Source: Chloroflexota bacterium (lineage in GTDB: Bacteria; Chloroflexota; Anaerolineae; Aggregatilineales; Phototrophicaceae). Taken from it: a stretch of DNA of 5,182 nucleotides. The notes under the pieces were generated by a model. That model had not been told where the DNA came from. It saw only the letters and a list, made by a program, of their open reading frames with translations, and searched no databases. Within the stretch, counting starts at the first letter, position 1; every line of letters starts with the position of its first letter. Positions 1-5,182 of this stretch are shown here, one piece after another. A program made the position numbers and the translations under genes. The stretch lies in the NCBI GenBank assembly GCA_023392115.1, contig JAEVZT010000606.1, positions 1 to 5,182 of the forward strand. Direction: 5' to 3'.

Positions 1-482
1 ATCCTGACGTCGCCTACGATCCGCAGTTGATCGACGCGACCTACGCGCTGCTGCTCGAAACGACGGGCGAGCCGCTGGTGATTCCGGCGCTCAACCGCGA
101 CGGCGACAGCCTGAGCGACCTCGTACTCAAGATGTTCGGCAGCATCGCCGGGGCGGAGTCGGTTATCCTGTCGATGGACGACAATTTCGAAGTCAAGACG
201 GTGCTGACCGAAGCGCCGCACGGGACAGCGCCCTCACTGGAGGGGAAGAATATCGCCAACCCGATGGCGATGATTCTCGCCGGGGCGGCGCTCTTGCGCT
301 ACATCCCGAACGAGGCGGCGACCCGCGCCAGCCGCGCGATCTACGAGGCGACGATGGAAACCGTCTACGATGGCATCCGCACGCCCGACCTCGGCGGACA
401 GGCGCACACCGACGAATACACGAACGAAGTGATTCGCCGTGTCAAAGGAAAGCTTGAGGTCTGGGACGCGCTGCGCGGATAG
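1..482 (+). CDS. Isocitrate/isopropylmalate dehydrogenase family protein, C-terminal part (5' end outside window)
   Basis: This is the last ~159 residues of a beta-decarboxylating dehydrogenase (NAD(P)- and Mg-dependent oxidation of isocitrate, 3-isopropylmalate or a related 2-hydroxy acid, cytoplasmic). The reading frame (codons from base 3) is open to the window edge, so the start lies upstream; the in-frame TTG at 27 is internal. Visible family marks are NRDGDSLSD (93-119), which lines up with the family's NLFGDILSD and keeps both metal-binding aspartates. They also include HGTAP (219-233), the loop that holds the cofactor adenosine, followed by NIANP, and RTPDLGG near the end. After HGTAP come Ser-Leu, neither the Lys-Tyr of E. 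coli NADP-isocitrate dehydrogenase nor the usual Asp-Ile of isopropylmalate dehydrogenase, so substrate and cofactor are not settled. The family normally has about 330-420 residues, so over half is missing. An intrinsic terminator begins six bases after the stop, making this the last gene of its transcript. Confidence 0.9.
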   Translation, partial: PDVAYDPQLIDATYALLLETTGEPLVIPALNRDGDSLSDLVLKMFGSIAGAESVILSMDDNFEVKTVLTEAPHGTAPSLEGKNIANPMAMILAGAALLRYIPNEAATRASRAIYEATMETVYDGIRTPDLGGQAHTDEYTNEVIRRVKGKLEVWDALRG

Positions 483-487
483 ACTTT

Positions 488-535
488 CGGGTTATGCTAG
501 AAGACAAGACGCGTTTCTGGCATAACCCGGTTTTT
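488..535 (+). terminator. Rho-independent terminator after the dehydrogenase gene
   Basis: A perfect 10-base inverted repeat, cgggttatgc (488-497) and gcataacccg (520-529), continues inward through a U-G pair (498/519), four more Watson-Crick pairs (499-502 with 515-518) and a G-U pair (503/514), leaving a 10-base loop. Five T's follow at 531-535. A long stem plus a T-run six bases past a stop codon is the classic form of an intrinsic terminator. Because the element lies directly before a marR gene, an operator role is an alternative, but the 22-base gap between the perfect arms is wide for a MarR dimer site. Confidence 0.85.
495..503 (+). promoter_or_regulatory. Possible extended -10 box for the marR gene, inside the terminator arm
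   Basis: TGcTAGAAG lies in the left arm of the terminator and matches an extended -10 element (TGn plus 4 of 6 bases of TATAAT). The first eight bases, TGCTAGAA, are identical to the better promoter at 1019-1027. Transcription would begin near 510, in the hairpin loop, so the marR transcript would carry only the right arm and escape termination. No -35 box is clear. Some promoter is needed here because the terminator separates marR from the upstream gene, but this exact site is an inference. Confidence 0.35.
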
Positions 536-539
536 GAAT

Positions 540-543
540 AGGA
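540..543 (+). promoter_or_regulatory. Ribosome binding site that decides the marR start
   Basis: AGGA sits 8 bases before the TTG at 552. The earlier in-frame TTG at 534 has no purine-rich stretch in front of it and overlaps the terminator T-run, so 552 is the better start. Confidence 0.5.
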
Positions 544-551
544 TTTTTTGC

Positions 552-1010
552 TTGGATACCACTTTAGAACGCGATGTGACGCAGCTCTGGTCGATCCTGT
601 TCCAGATCGTGCTGGATGGTGAAAAATTGGTCGCGGCGCAGCTTGCCAATCACGGGCTGACGACGCCGCAGTTTTACGTCCTGAAGACGCTGGTGGAGAA
701 CGAGGGGCGCATTCCGATCGGGCGCATCGCCGCGCTGCACGGGCTGACGAACGCCACCATGACCGGACTCGTCAAGCGGCTTGAGGCGATTGACCCGCCG
801 CTGGTGCGGCGCGAAGCAAGCCCGGTCGACCGGCGCTCTGTCTACGTCATTCTGACCGACGCGGGCAGGGAACGCTTCATTGCCGTGCAAACCGATCTCA
901 TGGATCAACTGCGCGCCCTGCTCGGCTTGCTCAGTCCCGAAGAACGCGAGTCGCTCCTGCGCGACCTGACACGCTACGTCGCGATGATCAGCGGCAGAAG
1001 TCATTTCTGA
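552..1010 (+). CDS. MarR-family winged-helix transcriptional regulator
   Basis: This 152-residue protein has the normal length for a MarR-family DNA-binding dimer. An N-terminal dimerisation helix (about 2-36) is followed by the DNA-binding helices at about 54-77 (IPIGRIAALHGLTNATMTGL). The wing carries the family signature DRR...LTDAG (93-105), and a long C-terminal helix pair (about 107-146) closes the dimer interface. The TTG at 552 is preferred over the TTG at 534, which would add six residues, because AGGA lies 8 bases upstream of it. Such proteins usually repress their own gene and a neighbour and let go on binding a small molecule or on oxidation. No cysteine remains in the short form, so thiol sensing is unlikely; the ligand cannot be read from the sequence. 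The next gene, 109 bases downstream on the same strand with its own promoter, is the obvious candidate target, but nothing here proves that. Confidence 0.9.
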   Translation: MDTTLERDVTQLWSILFQIVLDGEKLVAAQLANHGLTTPQFYVLKTLVENEGRIPIGRIAALHGLTNATMTGLVKRLEAIDPPLVRREASPVDRRSVYVILTDAGRERFIAVQTDLMDQLRALLGLLSPEERESLLRDLTRYVAMISGRSHF

Positions 1011-1018
1011 TCCTTTTC

Positions 1019-1027
1019 TGCTAGAAT
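1019..1027 (+). promoter_or_regulatory. Extended -10 promoter for the cNMP/PH membrane protein gene
   Basis: TGcTAGAAT has the TG extension and matches TATAAT at five of six positions. It lies 8 bases after the marR stop. No convincing -35 hexamer is seen 16-18 bases upstream, which extended -10 promoters can lack. A start near 1034 would give a leader of about 86 bases before the ATG at 1120. TTCT and AGAA flank the box as a short inverted repeat (TTCTgctAGAA, 1016-1026), a possible but weak operator. Confidence 0.55.
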
Positions 1028-1119
1028 AAGACCATCGAAGGGACAGGGGAATTCGGGCATGGGCGGCGCGGCGTCAAGCGGCTTTCTGCTGCCTTGTTCC
1101 CCAAACGGGCGGCAATCCA

Positions 1120-2928
1120 ATGGCTTCAGACCCTTTTGTCGAGCGACACCTGCGAAACTTACCGCTGTTCGCGCGCCTGTCGTCACAGCAGATTAGCACG
1201 CTCGCCCGCATCGTCGATGTCGTGCGTTACGAGCCGGGACAGCTTGTGTTCCAGCAGGGGCAGCCGACGCGCGGGTTAATCCTGTTCGTCTCCGGACGTG
1301 GGGCGCTGACGCGGACGACTGCGCGCGGCGTGGAAGAACCGATCGGCTGGGTCGAGGCGGGACAGTACCTCAACGAGTCCGCGCTCTATTCACAGAGCTT
1401 CGAATCGGCGAATTTGCGCGCTGTTGAAACGGCTATCGTCCTCTTTATCCCGGCAGGGCGCTTCGTCCACCTGCTGACGCAGATCCCCGAACTGCGGGCG
1501 AATCTGCGCGTGCAAACCGCGCCAGAGGAGCGCAAAGCGGCTGAGCAGTTGTTCAAGGGGCAGCGCGAGGATGAGATCGTCCTGCACGTCATGAAGCGTC
1601 ACTGGTGGGCGTTCGCGCGCTACCTGTGGACGGCGGTCGTCGCGGCGGTCCTCATGCTCGGCTTGGCGCTGGCGCTGGCGGCGAACGCGCCGATCCTCGC
1701 GCTGGTGGTCGCCGGTCTGGGCGTCGTCGTGCCCGGTCTGATCGTCGTTTACCTGTACTACGAGTGGCAAAACGACAGCTACGTCATTTCCGACCAGCGC
1801 GTCATACGAATCTGGAACACGGTGTTCACCTTTGAAAGTTCGCTCAACGAGATTCCGCTCGACCGCGTCCTCGAGGTTTCCGCTGAACTACCGCGCGCCG
1901 ATCCGCTCTCGCGCCTGTTTCGCTACGGCACGCTTCACATCCGAACGTCGGGTGAAAAGGCGAACATTACGCTCGACTTCGTCCCTGACCCGATGAAAGT
2001 GCAGTCGATCGTCTTCAACCAGCGCGAGCGCCTCCAGCAGCAGGTCGTCGAACAGAAGCGTGAAGCCATCCGCGCCGACATCCAGCAGGCACTGGGCATG
2101 CGGCAGCAAGCAGGTGAAGATGGCTCGCAGAAGATTCCTCAGCTTGAGGACACAAGTGAGATCATTGGACCGCCGTTCCTGCGCACCAAGTACGTCAGCG
2201 GTAATGGTGACATTGTTTACCGCCGCCACATCTCGGTGTGGCTCAGGCACGTCTTTCTGCCACTGTTGGTCGCCGGGGTGGGAACTGTCATCTTCATCTT
2301 GAGCCTCGCGCCCAACTTCCTGATCGACGGACTTTCGGGTCTCGCGCTCGGCGGCGTGCTGACGATTCTGAGCGCGCTCTGGCTGTACATTGCCGACTGG
2401 GACTGGCGCAACGACATGTTCATCCTCGGCAGCGACACGATCACGCTCATTCACAAGCGTCCGCTGTGGCTGCAAAATCAGGTGGACAGCGTCCGCCTCG
2501 CGCAGGTCGACAACGTGCGTTCTGAAGTGAACGGGCTGATTAACACAATTCTCAATCGGGGCGATGTACATATCTCGCTGATCGGCGCTGAGGCGAATGC
2601 CAAGGTGTTCGATCAGGTTTACGACCCGCAGGACATCCAGACCGAAGTCTCGCACCGGCTGTCGCTGCTCAAGTCGCAGCGCGCGCGCGCCGATGTTGAA
2701 CAGCAGCGCCGGCAGATGGCGGATTATCTCGCCGTTTACCACGAGGTCATGGGTCAGAGCGGCGGGCAGCCGGTTCAACCGTCCGCGCCTCAGCCGCCGC
2801 AGCAGACTCAGCAGCGATCCGCCGCGCGCCCACTTCCACCGAATCAGCCAACTGTGCCCAATCAACCGTCGGGCTACTCTGACGGCATCCGTCCGCCGCG
2901 CGTTCCGCGGTCGCGTCCGCCTCAATAG
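1120..2928 (+). CDS. Membrane protein with degenerate cNMP-binding domain and two bacterial PH-like (DUF304/bPH2) modules
   Basis: The 602-residue product begins with a Crp-type cyclic-nucleotide-binding beta-roll (about 7-130). Module 1 follows: a transmembrane hairpin (about 168-188 and 191-214), a bPH2-type domain opening with EWQNDSYVISDQRVI (215-229), and a Gln/Arg-rich helix (about 296-330). Module 2 repeats this order: hairpin (378-397, 406-425), DWRNDMFILGSDTIT (427-441), then a charged helix (503-545). The tail, 549-602, is Pro/Gln-rich and looks disordered. Four membrane passes put the cNMP domain, both PH domains and the tail on the same, presumably cytoplasmic, side. The role is unknown; bPH2 domains are common in bacterial membrane proteins without a set function, and the fusion suggests a membrane scaffold or sensor. 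In the nucleotide pocket the usual phosphate-binding Arg appears replaced by Glu95. The ATG at 1120 has only a weak GGGCGG before it, but an in-frame TAA at 1027 limits any extension and the domain begins right after it. Confidence 0.88.
   Translation: MASDPFVERHLRNLPLFARLSSQQISTLARIVDVVRYEPGQLVFQQGQPTRGLILFVSGRGALTRTTARGVEEPIGWVEAGQYLNESALYSQSFESANLRAVETAIVLFIPAGRFVHLLTQIPELRANLRVQTAPEERKAAEQLFKGQREDEIVLHVMKRHWWAFARYLWTAVVAAVLMLGLALALAANAPILALVVAGLGVVVPGLIVVYLYYEWQNDSYVISDQRVIRIWNTVFTFESSLNEIPLDRVLEVSAELPRADPLSRLFRYGTLHIRTSGEKANITLDFVPDPMKVQSIVFNQRERLQQQVVEQKREAIRADIQQALGMRQQAGEDGSQKIPQLEDTSEIIGPPFLRTKYVSGNGDIVYRRHISVWLRHVFLPLLVAGVGTVIFILSLAPNFLIDGLSGLALGGVLTILSALWLYIADWDWRNDMFILGSDTITLIHKRPLWLQNQVDSVRLAQVDNVRSEVNGLINTILNRGDVHISLIGAEANAKVFDQVYDPQDIQTEVSHRLSLLKSQRARADVEQQRRQMADYLAVYHEVMGQSGGQPVQPSAPQPPQQTQQRSAARPLPPNQPTVPNQPSGYSDGIRPPRVPRSRPPQ
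1603..2754 (+). repeat. Internal duplication: two hairpin-PH-helix modules in one protein
   Basis: Residues about 162-330 (1603-2109) and 366-545 (2215-2754) of the membrane protein share the same layout and several aligned motifs. EWQND pairs with DWRND right after the second membrane helix. GTLHIRTSG pairs with GDVHISLIG near the end of the PH fold, and DPMKVQ pairs with DPQDIQ at the start of the trailing helix. The similarity is at the protein level only; the DNA has diverged, so this is an old duplication. The sequence between the copies is a hydrophilic linker rich in Gln, Glu and Asp. Confidence 0.7.
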
Positions 2929-2950
2929 ACCGGCGATTTTCCCGCGAACG

Positions 2951-2961
2951 TGCGCTATAAT
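2951..2961 (+). promoter_or_regulatory. Promoter -10 box for def
   Basis: A perfect TATAAT (2956-2961), in the context TGCGCTATAATGG, lies 39 bases before the def ATG, in the 71-base gap after the membrane protein gene. A start near 2968 would give a leader of about 30 bases. No good -35 hexamer is visible at the usual spacing. The box implies that def is transcribed on its own rather than only by read-through. Confidence 0.65.
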
Positions 2962-2999
2962 GGAACATCATCCCGATCTATTGGAATGAAAAGCGACAG

Positions 3000-3530
3000 A
3001 TGACGATTAGAGAAATCATCCGACCGGACAATCCGGTCTTGCGCAAGAAAGCGCATCGGGTCACCAGCTTTGATGGGACTTTTCAGAGGCTTGTCGACGA
3101 CATGGTCGAAACGTTGATCGACGCGCCCGGCGTCGGCTTGGCTGCGCCGCAGGTCGCCGTCAGCCAGCGGCTGATCGTCGTGCGCCTGCCCGATGACGAG
3201 GAAAGCCGTGAGGAGTACGGTTCACAGGCGGGCGTGCTGTACGTCGTCGCCAACCCAGAAATCATCAAGTCGAGCCGTGAAATGGTCGAAGGTGTCGAAG
3301 CGTGCCTGTCGATCCCCGGCTATTTCGGCAAGGTGAACCGGCACGAGAGCGTCGTCGTCAAAGGCTTGGATCGCGAGGGAAAGCCGATCCGCATCAAGGC
3401 GAAGGACTGGCTTGCACGCGTCTTCCAGCACGAGATCGATCACCTTGATGGTCGGCTGTACATCGACATCGCCAGCGAGGTCTGGCGCGCCGAAGAAGAA
3501 GACGAGCAGGACGACGTCGCCGCCGGATGA
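3000..3530 (+). CDS. def: Peptide deformylase
   Basis: This metal-dependent hydrolase removes the N-formyl group from nascent polypeptides at the ribosome so that the first Met can be trimmed. At 176 residues it has the usual length. All three family motifs are present: GVGLAAPQ (44-51, Gln51 shaping the active site), EACLS (100-104, metal ligand Cys102) and HEIDH (144-148, two His ligands and the catalytic Glu145). The second motif is normally EGCLS; here Gly is Ala. The N-terminal IREIIRPDNPVLRKKA is typical of the family and supports the ATG at 3000, although no clear Shine-Dalgarno precedes it. Residues 65-78 form a somewhat longer acidic loop, and the C-terminus (164-172) is strongly acidic. 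It has its own TATAAT promoter and converges on the WD40 gene with 10 bases between the two stops. No formyltransferase gene (fmt), a frequent neighbour, is in the window. Confidence 0.97.
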   Translation: MTIREIIRPDNPVLRKKAHRVTSFDGTFQRLVDDMVETLIDAPGVGLAAPQVAVSQRLIVVRLPDDEESREEYGSQAGVLYVVANPEIIKSSREMVEGVEACLSIPGYFGKVNRHESVVVKGLDREGKPIRIKAKDWLARVFQHEIDHLDGRLYIDIASEVWRAEEEDEQDDVAAG

Positions 3531-3540
3531 TGGCGGTCGC

Positions 3541-4713
3541 TTAACTGCCAACTCCCCATACGTAGATCGGTCCTATCGCGTCGAACAGCAGCAGCGCGCG
3601 CCCATCGCTCGTCCAGTGGACGCGGTAGATCGCGCGCGTGCCGGCGTCAAGCGGCGCTTGTGATAACGCCCCGCCGCCGCTCCCGGACAAATTCCACAGG
3701 AATGCACCCTTGTCCAGCGCCGACGTGACCAGCATCGTGCCGTCTGGCGAGAAGTCGGCGGAAATTTGTTCACCCGACGAGTCTGGCAGCCGCGCTATGA
3801 GTTCACCCGCCGCATCCCAGATCGCTATGCCTGCCGACCGGCTGCCCGCCGCCACGTAGTGCCCGTCAGGGGAATACATCAGCAGGTGGATCGCTCCGCC
3901 GCTCCCCGCGTCGAGTCGTATTAGTTCGTCGCCAGTTCCGACCCGCCACAGCATCGCGTCGGCGTCCGTCCCGATCGCGAGCGTCGAACCGTCGGGCGAG
4001 AACGCCAGCAGCGGCGCGACTCGCTCGCCAAGCCCCAGTTCGCTGAGCATCGCGCGGTTCTGCCAGTCCCAGACGCGGACAGCCCCGTCAACCCCCGCCG
4101 TCGCCAGCCGCGCACCGTCGGCTGAGAATGCCAGCGCGCTGATCTGGCGGCTGTGGGCGTCGATCGTCACCAGCGACTGCCGCTCGTAGGTGTCCCACAC
4201 CTTGACCGTCCCATCCTCGCCGCCGAGCGCCAGCCAGCCGATCTCCGCCTCAAAGGCGACCGCCCCGTTGTATGCCGCGTGACCGCTGAACGCGTTCGTC
4301 TCCGCGCCGCGCTCGGTGTCGAAAACGCCGACGCCGCCGTCATTGTCCACGCCGTAAATTTCGGTCTTGTCGGGCGAGAAGAAGATGCGCGTTATGTCGC
4401 TGCGCGAGGTTGCGAACAGCGGCTCGCCGCTGATCAAGTCCCACGCCATAAGCTGCTCAAAGTTGATTCCGGCGAGGGTGACTGTATCCGGCGACACGCT
4501 GTAGTCGAAGATCGTGCTGACCGTGTCGGGCGACTGAAGCCGTCCTAGATAGCCAATGTTGTTCGCGTTGTCAAGCGTGATCGGCGCCTGCGCTTCAACC
4601 CACGTCGGCGCGGGCAGAGTCGCTGCGCCGCGACCGCTGCCTGTGTCCGGCGTGGCTGGCTGACAGGCGGCAAGGCACAGGACGACGGCAGCCGCGATAT
4701 TTCGGATGTTCAA
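3541..4713 (-). CDS. WD40-repeat beta-propeller lipoprotein
   Basis: The 390-residue product starts with a lipoprotein signal peptide: a short charged start (MNIRN), a hydrophobic run and the lipobox LAAC with the lipidation site at Cys17. A low-complexity Gly/Pro/Thr linker (about 18-38) follows. The rest is a beta-propeller of WD40-type units with repeated FSPDG-like turns and strands ending in WD or a variant: Trp91, Phe131, Trp173, Trp215, Trp256, Trp299, Trp340 and Trp386. The blades around residues 160-217 are the most canonical. Such propellers are rigid binding platforms without enzymatic activity; the partner is unknown. The protein should be anchored on the outer face of the membrane. 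The TTG at 4713 is chosen over the TTG at 4746 because AGGGAG lies 9 bases before it and it gives a standard signal peptide. It starts 4 bases after the upstream stop, indicating translational coupling. Confidence 0.88.
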   Translation of the reverse strand: MNIRNIAAAVVLCLAACQPATPDTGSGRGAATLPAPTWVEAQAPITLDNANNIGYLGRLQSPDTVSTIFDYSVSPDTVTLAGINFEQLMAWDLISGEPLFATSRSDITRIFFSPDKTEIYGVDNDGGVGVFDTERGAETNAFSGHAAYNGAVAFEAEIGWLALGGEDGTVKVWDTYERQSLVTIDAHSRQISALAFSADGARLATAGVDGAVRVWDWQNRAMLSELGLGERVAPLLAFSPDGSTLAIGTDADAMLWRVGTGDELIRLDAGSGGAIHLLMYSPDGHYVAAGSRSAGIAIWDAAGELIARLPDSSGEQISADFSPDGTMLVTSALDKGAFLWNLSGSGGGALSQAPLDAGTRAIYRVHWTSDGRALLLFDAIGPIYVWGVGS

Positions 4714-4717
4714 AGAC

Positions 4718-5182
4718 CTAGTCTCCCTGCGCCAACGCTCCGGCAAAGATGTTCATATTGGCGACATAGATGCCGTAGGTCGTGATCTGCTCCAGACCAC
4801 ATTCGCCTTCAAACGGTTCGACCTGCCCGTTACCGTTGAGGTCGACGCCGCCGATCAGCGCTTGGGCGAGATCGGTCGAGCGCGTCATTTGCGACTGAAG
4901 CGCAGCCGGATCATCGCTGGCGAGCAGTTCCTGTTCGAGGGTGATGATCCCGTCGACGCGCGTGCTGCTGTTGTGGATGCAGGTGCGGATCAACTCTGCC
5001 TGACTCTGCACGAGGCGGTTCGAGTTCGGCGCTTGGGCAGCCGCGTCAAGCTTTGACCAAATGAGGTCGAGCAGCGGCGTGACGCCGACGCCCCGCCCCG
5101 GGTTTTCAGGACGATTGTTGCCGTCGTAATCGTCGTTCGTCCCTTGCAAGATGTTAATCGTATGCTCGGCGTGATTGTGCAT
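4718..5182 (-). CDS. Unrecognised protein with His-rich motif and EF-hand-like calcium loop (5' end probably outside window)
   Basis: I do not recognise the family. The visible 154 residues open at the window edge with an ATG that may be internal, since the reading frame reaches the edge. The first residues hold a HNHAEH cluster (His2, His4, His7), which could bind metal. DDYDGNNRPENPG (17-29) looks like a calcium-type Asp/Asn loop. DLNGNGQVEPFE (114-125) is a full 12-residue EF-hand loop with acidic or amide ligands at positions 1, 3 and 5, Gly at 6, a hydrophobic residue at 8 and Glu at 12. Between them are mostly polar helices, with Cys68 and Cys128 as a possible disulfide. Calcium loops and paired cysteines fit an exported protein, but the signal peptide, if any, lies outside. 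It ends 4 bases before the lipoprotein start, so the two probably form an operon. Homologues could be a helical metal-binding or imelysin-like domain; that is only a guess. Confidence 0.75.
   Translation of the reverse strand: MHNHAEHTINILQGTNDDYDGNNRPENPGRGVGVTPLLDLIWSKLDAAAQAPNSNRLVQSQAELIRTCIHNSSTRVDGIITLEQELLASDDPAALQSQMTRSTDLAQALIGGVDLNGNGQVEPFEGECGLEQITTYGIYVANMNIFAGALAQGD
4723..4728 (-). promoter_or_regulatory. Ribosome binding site that decides the WD40 lipoprotein start
   Basis: On the minus strand AGGGAG lies 9 bases before the TTG at 4713. It sits inside the last codons of the upstream gene, whose TAG stop (4720-4718) falls between this site and the new start. This arrangement supports both the TTG choice and translational coupling. 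Confidence 0.6.

Noticed and set aside
534..551. Six-residue N-terminal extension of the MarR protein from the TTG at 534
   Set aside because: That TTG overlaps the terminator T-run and has no Shine-Dalgarno, while the TTG at 552 has AGGA at the right distance.
564..1004. 146-codon minus-strand frame opposite marR
   Set aside because: The plus strand encodes a full MarR protein with its signature motifs; the opposite frame has low-complexity Gln/Arg/His composition and no supported start.
1888..2925. 345-codon open frame on the minus strand inside the membrane protein gene
   Set aside because: The plus-strand frame has clear domains and membrane segments. The antisense translation is Arg/Asp/His-rich with no recognisable fold, as expected for a shadow frame in GC-rich DNA.
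2986..3003. Five-codon ORF (MKSDR) whose TGA overlaps the def ATG
   Set aside because: It has the form of a coupled leader peptide, but it has no proper ribosome site and so short a frame is expected by chance.
3520..3536. Small hairpin at the def stop as a bidirectional terminator
   Set aside because: Five pairs with no T-run on either strand is within chance for DNA this GC-rich.
4153..4548. 131-codon plus-strand frame inside the WD40 gene
   Set aside because: It is a mirror of the repeated WD40 codons, and the minus-strand protein is well supported.
4714..4746. Longer lipoprotein start at the TTG at 4746
   Set aside because: It would put 11 extra, highly charged residues before the signal peptide and overlap the upstream gene by 29 bases; the TTG at 4713 has a good ribosome site and gives a normal lipoprotein signal.

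Overview
The window is GC-rich bacterial DNA with densely packed genes. It uses TTG as well as ATG starts, has TATAAT-type promoters without clear -35 boxes, and encodes a lipobox-bearing lipoprotein. The protein types (a cyclic-nucleotide-domain/tandem bacterial PH membrane protein, a secreted WD40 lipoprotein, a peptide deformylase) suggest an environmental Chloroflexota bacterium, perhaps Anaerolineae. That placement is an inference from gene style; no marker gene here proves it.

Left part, plus strand (1-2928). The window opens inside the C-terminal third of an isocitrate/isopropylmalate-type dehydrogenase. Six bases after its stop lies a strong hairpin followed by five T's, a clear intrinsic terminator. 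A MarR-family regulator follows almost immediately, most likely from a TTG at 552, and a promoter-like box sits inside the left arm of that terminator. A second, better promoter (TGcTAGAAT) lies just after the marR stop and should drive a 602-residue membrane protein. That protein has an N-terminal cyclic-nucleotide-binding fold with a degenerate ligand pocket, then two copies of a module made of a transmembrane hairpin, a bacterial PH-like domain and a charged helix, and finally a Pro/Gln-rich tail.

Middle, plus strand (2929-3530). A perfect TATAAT precedes def, a peptide deformylase with all catalytic residues, which removes the formyl group from new proteins. It has its own promoter and is probably a separate transcription unit.

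Right part, minus strand (3541-5182). Two genes converge on def, leaving a 10-base gap. The downstream one encodes a WD40 beta-propeller lipoprotein. The upstream one runs off the window edge and encodes the C-terminal part of an unrecognised, probably exported, protein with a His-rich start and an EF-hand-like calcium loop. The stop of the upstream gene, a good Shine-Dalgarno and the TTG start of the lipoprotein gene lie within about 20 bases, so the two are probably co-translated and may act together at the outer face of the membrane.

No RNA genes, mobile elements, CRISPR arrays or recognisable defence system are visible. The most interesting items are the tandem-PH/degenerate cNMP protein, the calcium-loop protein coupled to the WD40 lipoprotein, and the terminator that seems to carry the next gene's -10 box.
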